In this document: piece after piece, positions 1 through 8,619 of the stretch | How positions within the stretch are numbered: position 1 is the stretch's first letter | Layout of the letters: each line of letters begins with the position of its first letter | Assembly: GCA_016711345.1 (NCBI GenBank) | Contig: JADJTD010000001.1 | Location: 3,536,001-3,600,000 of the forward strand | Source of the DNA: Chloracidobacterium sp. | Lineage (GTDB): Bacteria > Acidobacteriota > Blastocatellia > Pyrinomonadales > Pyrinomonadaceae | Reading direction: 5' to 3' | Length of the DNA: 64,000 nucleotides | Notes under the pieces: generated by a model | Seen by the model: only the letters and a program-made list of their open reading frames with translations | Told to the model about the DNA's origin: nothing | Database searches by the model: none | Program-made: the position numbers and the translations under genes

Positions 1-745
1 CATAGGTGTCAACGATGATCTTGCGGCCAGTCAAACCCGCATCTCCCATTGGTCCACCGATGACAAATTTTCCGGTCGGATTAATGTGATACTTCGTGTT
101 GTCATCGAGAAGTTCAGCGGGGATAACAGGTTTGATAACGTGCTCCATGATGTCAGCACGAATGTCTTCGATGTCGAGGTCAGCAGTCTGCGAAGAGATA
201 ACCACAGCTTCAACACGAAACGGACGTCCATCGCGATACTCGATCGAAACCTGTGATTTTCCATCGGGCCGCAGATAGGGAACTGTACCGTCGCGACGCA
301 CCTTCGACAATTGTCTCGTGAGATTGTGAGCCATCTGTATAGGCATCGGCATCAGCTCGGGTGTCTCATTACAAGCAAAGCCAAACATCAAACCCTGATC
401 TCCAGCACCGCCAGTATCAACTCCTTGCGAAATGTCGGGCGACTGCGTACCGATAGCATCAATGACGCTACAGGTATTTGAGTCGTAACCAAACTCGGCG
501 TTGTTGTATCCTATCTCTTCGATTGTTTCACGAATGATCTCTTTGTAATTGACTCTTGCCGTTGTCGTGATCTCGCCTGCGACGACTGCCAAGCCTGTCG
601 TCACCAATGTCTCACAAGCAACTCGTGCCGTAGGGTCCTGAGCAAGGATCGCATCAAGAATGGCATCGCTAACATGGTCCGCAATTTTATCCGGATGGCC
701 TTCGGTTACCGACTCGGATGTAAATAAAAAATTTCCCTTACTCAA
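1..745 (-). CDS. metK: S-adenosylmethionine synthetase (partial, 3' end off the window)
   Basis: Makes S-adenosylmethionine from methionine and ATP in the cytoplasm. The visible ~248 N-terminal residues include the family signature SVTEGHPDKIADHVSDA near the start and GGPMGDAGLTGRKIIVDTY at the cut edge; full-length MetK is about 390 residues. The frame stays open to base 1. The start is a TTG at 745, chosen because AGGAG lies 10 bases upstream (756-760) and the next codons match the MetK N-terminus; no ATG is available there. A strong sigma70-type promoter lies at 809-837, leaving a leader of about 50 bases, too short for a SAM riboswitch. Confidence 0.95.
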   Translation of the reverse strand, partial: MSKGNFLFTSESVTEGHPDKIADHVSDAILDAILAQDPTARVACETLVTTGLAVVAGEITTTARVNYKEIIRETIEEIGYNNAEFGYDSNTCSVIDAIGTQSPDISQGVDTGGAGDQGLMFGFACNETPELMPMPIQMAHNLTRQLSKVRRDGTVPYLRPDGKSQVSIEYRDGRPFRVEAVVISSQTADLDIEDIRADIMEHVIKPVIPAELLDDNTKYHINPTGKFVIGGPMGDAGLTGRKIIVDTY

Positions 746-808
746 TGTTTCGTAACTCCTTTTATATAGGGTTGTCAAATTAAAATCTGTGCAAATAACA
801 AAACCATA

Positions 809-837
809 ATGATAACTTTTTACTGATTTTGTGTCAA
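809..837 (-). promoter_or_regulatory. Sigma70-type promoter of metK
   Basis: On the minus strand a perfect TTGACA (832-837) and TATCAT (809-814) are separated by 17 bases. It sits about 65 bases upstream of the metK TTG start. Identification is by consensus only. Confidence 0.7.
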
Positions 838-1219
838 TTTCAGCATAATGTATGTCTCGATCACAGGGAGCCTGGGGCGATTTGTCTGCTGTCCCAACAC
901 TTTTTTCGTTGCATCTAATCGTCAGGCGGGCGAAGGGGTGTACGAACACCGTTCCACCTTTGGGTGGAACGCGCAAGTGACCATTCTTATTGCAGTTACA
1001 GCGTTTTTTGGCCTCCGTTCCGCGTTTTTCCCACAAAAAAGACATATTGCGGCACAGAATCCGTAAACCTATCTAGTGCAAAGATTACGGTCGCCGGCTT
1101 GCCGTATTTCTCATTTTCTTAGTGGAACGCTAATCTCTGGATGTCGATTTTTCTACCTAATTTGTCAAATAACAACCCGTATAAGACACAACAATGCACA
1201 CATAAGATAACACGGTTCG
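838..1219. other. Non-coding stretch with paired hairpins upstream of metK
   Basis: No convincing gene is present. A perfect 9-bp inverted repeat with a 4-base loop sits at 950-971 (arms 950-958 and 963-971, CGTTCCACC and its complement), directly next to a second small hairpin (GGTGT, loop ACGA, ACACC) at about 937-950. Related GTGGAACG or CGTTCC motifs recur near 1015 and 1121. This could be a small RNA or a dispersed repeat; no known RNA family is recognised. Confidence 0.4.
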
Positions 1220-1657
1220 TTATAAATTGGAATCCGAAACTGAATAACTGGATGAGTTTGCCATTCGTTTTGGATCCACACTGACGCGTACAATGCCAGA
1301 CTGATCTACAAAAAACGAAACAATTTCTACTTTATTTTCAGCGTCAGGGGCGACTTTCTGCGTGACTGATAACTGATAAGTATCAACATCTGCTTCACAT
1401 CGAAACTCAAAGCCGGACGTCATTCCTGTGCCCGGTTTTGAAGAAATCAAGCGACTTTCGAATAGCTCATCAATAGTTCCAAATCGCCCAGCAGATTTCT
1501 TAAACTCTTTTTGTGCGTCCCGAATCGATCTAGTTTCGCCTAACGCCTTTTCTACTACGAACCTTTCGCTCGAAATGCATCCAGGAAGGAGGTAACAGAG
1601 AAGCATCACACTAAGGACGGGTTTAATAATTCCTTTTACTACCATTTCAAATGACAT
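1220..1657 (-). CDS. Small lipoprotein with pseudopilin-like region
   Basis: A 145-residue protein with a hydrophobic N-terminus ending in a lipobox (LLPGC, Cys at about residue 27), so probably an anchored lipoprotein. The mature part (IRDAQKEFKKSAGRFGTIDEL, then a GFEF strand and a hydrophilic tail) resembles the globular part of acidobacterial pilin-like proteins, in which IRxxxTAQxxY...GYGTLxxL...SGY is typical, but without the methylated prepilin N-terminus. The similarity is a pattern judgement. Start ATG/TTG choice is uncertain by a few residues. It lies between metK and the BFN gene, on the same strand as both. Confidence 0.6.
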   Translation of the reverse strand: MSFEMVVKGIIKPVLSVMLLCYLLPGCISSERFVVEKALGETRSIRDAQKEFKKSAGRFGTIDELFESRLISSKPGTGMTSGFEFRCEADVDTYQLSVTQKVAPDAENKVEIVSFFVDQSGIVRVSVDPKRMANSSSYSVSDSNL

Positions 1658-1701
1658 GCGTCACGTCTGATAATAGAGATTATGTAATAAACCGCGTGAT
1701 T

Positions 1702-2184
1702 TCAGCCGATTAGCTCCGGCCAGTCATCAACTGGAGTTTCCGTGTTATCCTGAGGGCTTTCAGGCGTGTGAGCTGCTGCTGAAAGGTCGATCACCTTTTG
1801 TTCAACAAATATAGGGCAATCGAGCCTTAAAGCAAGAGCGATTGCATCAGACGGACGGGCGTCGAGCATTACGGCTTCTTCGTTTTTGTCTTTTAGCTCG
1901 ATGCGGGCGTAGAACGTATTTTCTTGCAGGTCCGTAATAACGACACTCTTTGCGGACAATTGGCACTCAATTATGACGTTCCTTAGCAAATCGTGAGTCA
2001 TAGGCCGTTGTGGAACGACCTTTTCGATCTCCAGGGCAATAGCATTGGCTTCAAACGCTCCAACCCAAATGGGCAGTACGGTTTCCGATTCAATGCCCTT
2101 AAGCACCACGATAGGCGTATTAGTGTTCGGGTCCATTATTAATGCACCGATCTTTACTTCTATAAGGTTATGCCCGTTTTCCAT
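1702..2184 (-). CDS. Bifunctional nuclease (BFN/DUF151) domain protein
   Basis: A 160-residue protein of the BFN/DUF151 family, small basic-patch proteins that in some organisms have DNase/RNase activity and in many bacteria are of unknown role. Family traits visible: IEVKIGALIMDPNTNTPIV at the N-terminus, LPIWVGAFEANAIALEIE, and the DARPSDAIALALRLDCPIFV block. I place the start at the ATG at 2184, five bases after the miaB stop; an in-frame TTG at 2244 would overlap miaB by 56 bases. The close spacing implies co-transcription with miaB. Confidence 0.85.
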   Translation of the reverse strand: MENGHNLIEVKIGALIMDPNTNTPIVVLKGIESETVLPIWVGAFEANAIALEIEKVVPQRPMTHDLLRNVIIECQLSAKSVVITDLQENTFYARIELKDKNEEAVMLDARPSDAIALALRLDCPIFVEQKVIDLSAAAHTPESPQDNTETPVDDWPELIG

Positions 2185-2188
2185 GATA

Positions 2189-3517
2189 TTAATGAATTTC
2201 GCCAAATAATGAGTTGGGCTTGATATCTGTGATTCTGACATCAACTATTTTACCAGCCAAATCGCCCTGACCAACGAAATTAACTACTTTGTGGCAAGTA
2301 GAGTGTCCGGTTAAACCGCTTTCCGTTCGCGTTGATCTTCTTTCAACTAACACTTTAAGCACTTTATTAAGATATCGTTGTAAACGCTTGTCTTGTATGT
2401 ATTTCTGGGTTCGCTCAAGTTCCATGAAACGTAACGTTTTCTCCGCTGGCGAAACATCGTCATGCATTTCGTACGCCGGTGTGCCGGGACGCGGCGAATA
2501 TTTGAAAATATAAGCCATATCAAACCCACAATATTCGACCATCTTAACAGTGTCCTGAAAATCTTTCTCGGTCTCGCCGGGAAAACCTACAATAATGTCA
2601 GTCGAGAGCGAAATATCACGGCTTGATGACTTTAAGCGGTCGATTTGAGCAAAGTACTTCTCGATCGTATGGCCGCGTTTCATTAGTTTAAGCACACGAT
2701 TGCTGCCGGATTGAACGGGCAAATGCACCCAATTGCAGAGATTTTCGTGTTCCTCGATGGCATCTACTATGTCCGTCCTGAAATCGCGGGGAAATGAGGT
2801 CGCAAACTTTATACGCTCCATACCGGTTGCGGCAACGGCATGTAAAAGTTTTGAAAAGTGCGACTTCCCTGCGACTTTTTCCAGCCCGGCATCGGTTTCC
2901 GGACGATAACTATTTACATTTTGACCGATGAGGTGGACTTCCCTGACACCTTTTTTCTTTAATTCCTCTATTTGCCGAACTAATTCGGTTGCTTCAAAGC
3001 TGCGTTCCCTGCCCCGCGAGAATGGCACTATGCAGTAGCTACAAAACTTATTGCAGCCCTCGATGATCGGCAAAAATGCGATATATGGCGAATGGCGATG
3101 TGTATCGGCGACGGTCCAGTCATAATCGTCTTCGCGTTCCCCGACATCAAGAATAGTTTTGCCTGTTCGAAAAGTCTCTTCGATGGCGGTTGAGACGCGG
3201 CCTACAGCTCTTGTTCCAAGTACAAAATTAACACCTTCGATCTTATTAAAAAGCGTTTCTCCCTCTAATTGTGCAACGCAGCCCATTACTCCGACGACTG
3301 GCATTTTGTTTGCCGTTCTCTTGCGTAAACGTCCAACGCGCGAATACAGTTTGTGCTCGGCATTCTCACGAACCGAACAGGTATTTATGATCACAACATC
3401 TGCTGACGTCTCATCCGCGGTCATTTCATAGCCGTCTCTAGCAAGAGTCGTCGAAATGCGCTCCGAATCGGAGACGTTCATTTGACAGCCAAATGTTTCG
3501 AGATAAACTTTCTTCAT
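2189..3517 (-). CDS. miaB: tRNA-2-methylthio-N6-dimethylallyladenosine synthase
   Basis: A 442-residue radical-SAM methylthiotransferase that adds the methylthio group to i6A37 of tRNAs. The N-terminal UPF0004 domain carries the three cluster cysteines (TFGCQMN with Cys11, NTCSVRENA, MGCVAQ). The radical-SAM motif CNKFCSYC follows in the middle, and a TRAM-like C-terminus ends the protein. The start is the ATG at 3517, where the family N-terminus MKKVYLETFGCQ begins; an upstream in-frame start at 3610 would run into dnaE. It diverges from dnaE with only two bases between the start codons and probably shares an mRNA with the BFN gene. Confidence 0.95.
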   Translation of the reverse strand: MKKVYLETFGCQMNVSDSERISTTLARDGYEMTADETSADVVIINTCSVRENAEHKLYSRVGRLRKRTANKMPVVGVMGCVAQLEGETLFNKIEGVNFVLGTRAVGRVSTAIEETFRTGKTILDVGEREDDYDWTVADTHRHSPYIAFLPIIEGCNKFCSYCIVPFSRGRERSFEATELVRQIEELKKKGVREVHLIGQNVNSYRPETDAGLEKVAGKSHFSKLLHAVAATGMERIKFATSFPRDFRTDIVDAIEEHENLCNWVHLPVQSGSNRVLKLMKRGHTIEKYFAQIDRLKSSSRDISLSTDIIVGFPGETEKDFQDTVKMVEYCGFDMAYIFKYSPRPGTPAYEMHDDVSPAEKTLRFMELERTQKYIQDKRLQRYLNKVLKVLVERRSTRTESGLTGHSTCHKVVNFVGQGDLAGKIVDVRITDIKPNSLFGEIH

Positions 3518-3519
3518 AT

Positions 3520-6500
3520 ATGGAGCAAAAACCGGAAAGGCCAATTTTTGGAGAGAAGGACTTTGTCCACCTGCATTTACACTCCGATTATAGCTTGTTA
3601 CAGAGCACAATCCAACTTAAACATCTTGCGGCAAAACTTGACGAACTCGGGCAAAAGGCTTGCGCAATAACGGACTACGGCAATATGTATGGTGCCGTTT
3701 CGTTTTTTAATGTGATGTCTGCTAAGGGCATTACGCCTATCATCGGATATGAAGCTTTTGTTAGATTTGGCAGCCGTTTTGACAGAACGACGGCAGTAGA
3801 AGCAGGCGAAAGAGGCTATTACAACCTAATATTGTTGGCCCGCGATCTCGAAGGTTACCAGAACCTTGTCCATCTATCTTCAATGGCGTTCACCGAAGGG
3901 TTTTATTATAAACCGCGTATTGACCTTGAGATTCTCGCGGAAAAAAGCGCCGGGTTGATCGGTCTATCGGGTGGAATTGATGGTGCTGTTGGTCATTTTC
4001 TCGCGACTGGCAATGAAGAAAAGGCGCTCGCGCATGCAAAGACTTTTGAGGACATTTTTGGTGCAGGAAATTTCTTTCTCGAAATACAAGATCGAGTTGG
4101 CGACGACGGCAAGAAGCTGATCAAAGATACAGTCGAACTCTCGAAACAAAGCAACATTCAACTCGTTGCGACGAACGATGTCCACTATCTAAACCAGGAT
4201 GATGCTCGGGCTCATCAACTATTGATCGCTATCGGTGAAGGACGAACGGTCAGCGACAAGTCATACGGTTCCGATGCTATCCGTTATTTGCGTTCTGCCG
4301 AAGAGATGTGGGCGATCTTTGGCAACGAACTGCCGGCATCGCTTACTAACACAACGAAGATCGCTGAGATGTGTGATCTCGTTATACCACAAGGCGACGA
4401 CGTGCGTCAGTTGCCGAATTATCCTGTTCCGGTCGATTCAGGTTTTGTAGGTGTTGACGAGTATTTTGAAAAAGTTTTGTGGGATGGTTTTGAAGATCGC
4501 AGAAAAACCGAATGGGATCCGATGAACGCACTCGGTACGCTCAAACACGATCTTGCAGAATACAAAGAGCGGCTCAACATTGAGATCGCGACGATCAAGG
4601 AAATGGGTTTTCCCGGTTACTTTTTGATCGTTTGGGATTTTATCAAATACGCACGCGAGCAGGACATTCCGGTCGGGCCCGGGCGCGGTTCGGCCGCCGG
4701 TTCGCTTGCGGCTTATTGTATGCGCATCACCGACGTTGATCCGCTGCAATATGATCTTCTCTTTGAGCGATTTCTAAATCCGGGTCGCATTTCGATGCCT
4801 GATATCGATATTGATTTCTGTATTCGAGGACGCGGAAATGTTATCGATCACGTGACGGAATTTTACGGACGCGAATCTGTCTGCCAAATCATTACGTTTG
4901 GAACCATGGCTTCGAGGGCTGCGATCAAGGATGTGGGCCGTGCATTGGGCATGGAGTTTGGCTCGGTGGAAAAGGTCGCGAAGATGATACCTCCGCCAAT
5001 ACGCGGCCGTAACGTGAGCATTTCACAGGCAATCGAAACCGTGCCTGAAATGAAAGCCGCAATGAAAGATGCCGGTGTCAAGGAACTCATCGATCTTGCA
5101 CTCAAATTGGAAGGCTGTTCGAGGCACACGTCGGTTCACGCAGCAGGAGTTGTTATTTCACCCAGGCCGCTGCACGAACTTGTGCCCGTCGCAATGTCCA
5201 GTAAAGACGAACTCACGAGCCAGTATCCGATGAACGACCTTGAAAAAGTCGGGATGCTCAAGATGGATTTTCTCGGGTTGACCACGCTGACGGTCATCAA
5301 CGACTGTCTCATTTCAATGAAGGAAAAACTCGGCGTGACGATCGACTGGACAGAAATTCCGACAAACGATCAGAAGACGATGGAGCTTTTTGGCGAAGGC
5401 CGCACCGAAGCGATATTCCAATTCGAATCTTCGGGAATGCAGGACATGTGCCGTAAACTTCGGCCAAAGGAACTCGAAGATCTTTCTGCTTTAAACGCGC
5501 TTTATCGTCCCGGCCCGCTTGATGGTGGAATGATCGATGATTTTATTGACCGGCATCGTGGCGTTAAAGAAGTTGAGTACATTGTGCCTGAAATGGAAGG
5601 CATTCTTGGCAACACTTTTGGCGTGCTTGTATATCAGGAACAGATCATGCAACTCGCGCAGAAGTTGGCCGGTTATAGTCTTGGCGACGCCGATCTAATG
5701 CGCCGGGCGATGGGCAAAAAGAAGCAGGAAGAAATGGCGCGTCATGAGAACCAATTCATCGACGGCGCTGTCGAGCGCGGCATAAAGAAGAAAACCGCCA
5801 AAGATATTTTTGACCTGATGGCAAAGTTTGCCGATTACGGATTTAACCGCAGTCACTCGATGGCGTATGCGATCCTGGCGTTTCGAACTGCATACCTTAA
5901 GGCTCATTATCCAGCGTATTTTTATGCGTCAGTTCTCTCGCACGAAGCGGATGACAGCGCGAAGGTTTATAAATATTCAAGTGAGTTGCGATCGATGGGA
6001 CTCGCACTATTACCACCGGATATTAATGAAAGTGAAGTTGGTTTTACACCGGTCGAAAACACCGTACGTTACGGCCTGACCGCGATTAAGGGCATGGGTA
6101 CGACGAGCGTGCAGGCGATGATGGACGCAAGAAAGAACGGCAAGTTTACTTCTCTTTTCGATTTTTGTTCACGGTTAGGATCAGGAGCAGTAAATCGTCG
6201 TGGTTTGGAAAGTTTGATCGCCGCAGGTGCTTTCGATTCGCTGATGGCGGAAGGAATAGAACTCGGTGCGTGGCGTGCCCAGAATCATGCTGCGATAGAT
6301 GCTGCATTACAACAAGGCCAGCGCGCGGCCGAAAACAGGATGCGTGGACAAAGCGGACTGTTCGGTGCGGTTGAAAGCGAAAATGACGCTGCCGAAACGT
6401 TGCCGCAAACAGTAGCATGGCCGCAAAGTGAGGTTGCGAGACGCGAGAAGGCGGCGATCGGCTTTTATCTTTCGACGCATCCGCTCGACAATTTCAAAGA

Positions 6501-7053
6501 CTTGCTTGCCGGAATGCGGCTAAAAAGCATTGCTGAATACGATGATCTGCTTTCCGGCCAGAGCCTCAAGATCGCCGGAATGGTCAGTGGTTTACAGGTT
6601 CGCACGAGCAAACGCGGCAATCGATTTGCACAATGCCGCATCGAAGATCGTTCGAGTTCTATCAAAGGACTTTTGCTGGGCGAGAGCTTTAATAAACTAA
6701 GTTCCATTTTAGCCGACGATGGGCTGTTCATCGCCGAAGGCAACATCGAAGCTGCGGAAGGACAAGAGCCGACGTTAAAGATCAACAGTCTTCAATCGCT
6801 TGAAGATGCCGAGGCAGGCAGAGCTCGCGAATTGCGCATCAAATGCCCTGCTCTTAACGGTTCTACAGAAACTTTTCTTGAGAATCTTTTGGTTCTTTTC
6901 GATCGCTACAAAGGAGGCTGCAGAGTCATTCTTGAGATCAATGCCGATAGAGCGAATGTCACTCTTCAGTCCGAAGGTGTGATGGTCGAAGGCAGCCGGG
7001 CTTTGCAGCGCGAACTCGAATCCCGCGGCTGCGTTGTAGATTGGGTTAACTAG
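3520..7053 (+). CDS. dnaE: DNA polymerase III alpha subunit
   Basis: The replicative polymerase catalytic subunit, about 1177 residues, of normal DnaE length. The N-terminal PHP domain starts at FVHLHLHSDYSLL; the polymerase core has GPGRGSAAGSLAAY, the catalytic aspartate motif PDIDIDF (about residues 427-433) and KMDFLGLTTLT. A beta-clamp-binding/helix-hairpin-helix region and a C-terminal OB domain (IAGMVSGLQVRTSKRGN) follow. The start is either the ATG at 3520 or an in-frame ATG at 3493; 3520 is preferred because it places the PHP motif close to the N-terminus, although neither has a strong ribosome-binding site. Confidence 0.96.
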   Translation: MEQKPERPIFGEKDFVHLHLHSDYSLLQSTIQLKHLAAKLDELGQKACAITDYGNMYGAVSFFNVMSAKGITPIIGYEAFVRFGSRFDRTTAVEAGERGYYNLILLARDLEGYQNLVHLSSMAFTEGFYYKPRIDLEILAEKSAGLIGLSGGIDGAVGHFLATGNEEKALAHAKTFEDIFGAGNFFLEIQDRVGDDGKKLIKDTVELSKQSNIQLVATNDVHYLNQDDARAHQLLIAIGEGRTVSDKSYGSDAIRYLRSAEEMWAIFGNELPASLTNTTKIAEMCDLVIPQGDDVRQLPNYPVPVDSGFVGVDEYFEKVLWDGFEDRRKTEWDPMNALGTLKHDLAEYKERLNIEIATIKEMGFPGYFLIVWDFIKYAREQDIPVGPGRGSAAGSLAAYCMRITDVDPLQYDLLFERFLNPGRISMPDIDIDFCIRGRGNVIDHVTEFYGRESVCQIITFGTMASRAAIKDVGRALGMEFGSVEKVAKMIPPPIRGRNVSISQAIETVPEMKAAMKDAGVKELIDLALKLEGCSRHTSVHAAGVVISPRPLHELVPVAMSSKDELTSQYPMNDLEKVGMLKMDFLGLTTLTVINDCLISMKEKLGVTIDWTEIPTNDQKTMELFGEGRTEAIFQFESSGMQDMCRKLRPKELEDLSALNALYRPGPLDGGMIDDFIDRHRGVKEVEYIVPEMEGILGNTFGVLVYQEQIMQLAQKLAGYSLGDADLMRRAMGKKKQEEMARHENQFIDGAVERGIKKKTAKDIFDLMAKFADYGFNRSHSMAYAILAFRTAYLKAHYPAYFYASVLSHEADDSAKVYKYSSELRSMGLALLPPDINESEVGFTPVENTVRYGLTAIKGMGTTSVQAMMDARKNGKFTSLFDFCSRLGSGAVNRRGLESLIAAGAFDSLMAEGIELGAWRAQNHAAIDAALQQGQRAAENRMRGQSGLFGAVESENDAAETLPQTVAWPQSEVARREKAAIGFYLSTHPLDNFKDLLAGMRLKSIAEYDDLLSGQSLKIAGMVSGLQVRTSKRGNRFAQCRIEDRSSSIKGLLLGESFNKLSSILADDGLFIAEGNIEAAEGQEPTLKINSLQSLEDAEAGRARELRIKCPALNGSTETFLENLLVLFDRYKGGCRVILEINADRANVTLQSEGVMVEGSRALQRELESRGCVVDWVN

Positions 7054-7062
7054 AAGGTATCA

Positions 7063-7896
7063 TTGACCAATATGACTACGACCGCTTTTGAACGCGTCCA
7101 GACAGCTCGACATCCTGATCGGCCTTACGCGATGGATCTGATGAACACGGTTTTTACTGATTTTGTCGAGATCCATGGTGACCGCCGCTTTGCTGATGAC
7201 CCGGCGATGATCGCTGGGTTTGCGCGGCTTGATGATATCGAGGTTTGTGTTGTTGGACAGCAAAAAGGGCGTGATATCAACGAGCGCCGTCATCGCAATT
7301 TTGCCATGCCAAAGCCTGAAGGTTATCGCAAAGCACTTCGGGTAATGAACCTCGCTGAAAAATTTGGCCGTCCTATCATCACGATTATTGATACGCCCGG
7401 AGCGTATCCCGGCATAGACGCCGAGGAACGCGGCCAAGCGGAAGCGATCGCGTTTAACCTGCGCGAAATGGCTGGCTTGAAAGTTCCCGTTGTTGTAGTT
7501 GTCCTTGGCGAAGGCGGCAGCGGCGGAGCACTTGCTATCGGCATCGGGAATCGAGTTCTGATGATGGAAAATGCGGTCTATTCGGTGATCTCACCCGAAG
7601 GCTGCGCGGCTATTCTCTGGAAAGATGCCGGACGGGCTGCCGATGCCGCAGAGGGATTGAAGCTGACGGCATCGGAATTGAAAAAGTTCGACATCATCGA
7701 CGAGATCGTCTCCGAACCCAGCCCCTGGACAATGCCCACTGAGGACGACGCAAAAAGTCAAAAAGCGTTCGACAAGATCTGCGAAACACTAAAAAAGACG
7801 CTTCTTCGAGAGATCAAAGCTCTCACTTCGCTGGACACAAAAAAACTCCTCGACGAGAGGTATAAGAAATTTCGCGGGATGGGTGAGTGGGTTTAA
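7063..7896 (+). CDS. accA: Acetyl-CoA carboxylase carboxyltransferase alpha subunit (short form)
   Basis: Transfers the carboxyl group from carboxybiotin to acetyl-CoA, the first step of fatty acid synthesis, with AccD as partner. Typical motifs: ARHPDRPYAMDL, GHQKGRD-like QQKGRDINER, FIDTPGAYPGIDAEERGQ-like block, GEGGSGGALAIGIG and SVISPEGCAAILWK. At 277 residues it is about 40-50 residues shorter than the E. coli protein, lacking the N-terminal helical segment. The start is TTG at 7063, with AAGG five bases upstream; an ATG at 7072 is the alternative. It begins 9 bases after dnaE and is probably co-transcribed with it. Confidence 0.93.
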   Translation: MTNMTTTAFERVQTARHPDRPYAMDLMNTVFTDFVEIHGDRRFADDPAMIAGFARLDDIEVCVVGQQKGRDINERRHRNFAMPKPEGYRKALRVMNLAEKFGRPIITIIDTPGAYPGIDAEERGQAEAIAFNLREMAGLKVPVVVVVLGEGGSGGALAIGIGNRVLMMENAVYSVISPEGCAAILWKDAGRAADAAEGLKLTASELKKFDIIDEIVSEPSPWTMPTEDDAKSQKAFDKICETLKKTLLREIKALTSLDTKKLLDERYKKFRGMGEWV

Positions 7897-7903
7897 AATG
7901 AAA

Positions 7904-7966
7904 TAGCCACGCAATTGTATGAAAAAAGCAATGACTTATTTCGTACAGTTGCGTGGCTAATTTTTT
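7904..7966. terminator. Bidirectional terminator between accA and ssb
   Basis: A 16-bp stem (7904-7919 with 7944-7959, one G-U pair) followed by six T at 7961-7966, lying between the convergent accA and ssb stops. The arms begin TAGCCACG, a motif shared with the terminator at 59.1 kb. Confidence 0.8.
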
Positions 7967-8001
7967 GTTCCGCTCCGGAACTGCTGAAACGATGGAAACA
8001 A

Positions 8002-8490
8002 TTAGAACGGAATATCATCATCTCCAGCGGGCGAGGAGACAGGAGTTGAACTTCCGCTACCCGACGATACTCCTGCCGATGAACTCGCCGTTGATGGCGG
8101 CCCACTGTGGGTGTCGGGATCGCCTTCCTGATGGCCTCCGCTGTAACTGCCACCACCATCTTCGCGTGAGCCGATGAACTGCATATCGGTGCCATTTACT
8201 TCGAGTGTTTTTTGAATGACGCCCTCGCGGTCGGTATATTCTTCCATTCGCAACCTGCCTTCAATATATACCTGTTTTCCCTTGGTTAGGTATTTTGAGG
8301 CGACCTCGGCTTGGTTGCCCCAAAGCGTCACTCTAAACCAGGTAGCAACATTCTGAAACTCCCCAGATTTGTCGCGACGTTTCTCATTTGTTGCCATCGA
8401 AAAACTGCAAACGGCTGATCCTTGTGGCGTATAGCGTAATTCTGGATCGCGACCTAGATTGCCGACCAGTATTATCTTGTTAAATGACAT
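8002..8490 (-). CDS. ssb: Single-stranded DNA-binding protein
   Basis: A 162-residue SSB that coats single-stranded DNA during replication and repair. The OB fold (NKIILVGNLGRDPELRYTPQG, FRVTLWGNQAEVASKYL, KGKQVYIEGRL) covers about residues 1-110. A Gly/Ser-rich linker and the acidic tip DDDIPF, which docks partner proteins, follow. Ribosome-binding site AGAGGAAA precedes the ATG. It is convergent with accA and diverges from the propeller gene. Confidence 0.96.
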   Translation of the reverse strand: MSFNKIILVGNLGRDPELRYTPQGSAVCSFSMATNEKRRDKSGEFQNVATWFRVTLWGNQAEVASKYLTKGKQVYIEGRLRMEEYTDREGVIQKTLEVNGTDMQFIGSREDGGGSYSGGHQEGDPDTHSGPPSTASSSAGVSSGSGSSTPVSSPAGDDDIPF

Positions 8491-8619
8491 AGTAATTTCC
8501 TCTTTTGTGTAATTTTTATGTAAACGCTAGTTGTAACTATTTCATCAATATAACACGACAATGGCGTGTGATAAAATCATCAATTCGATCAACTTAGAGT
8601 AATAGTAGTAAGATACTAA

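Noticed and set aside
746..831. SAM riboswitch in the metK leader
   Set aside because: The strong promoter at 809-837 leaves only about 50 bases of leader, and no SAM-binding fold is seen.
848..1066. 72-residue ORF upstream of metK
   Set aside because: Covers the hairpins; no ribosome-binding site and no recognisable motif.
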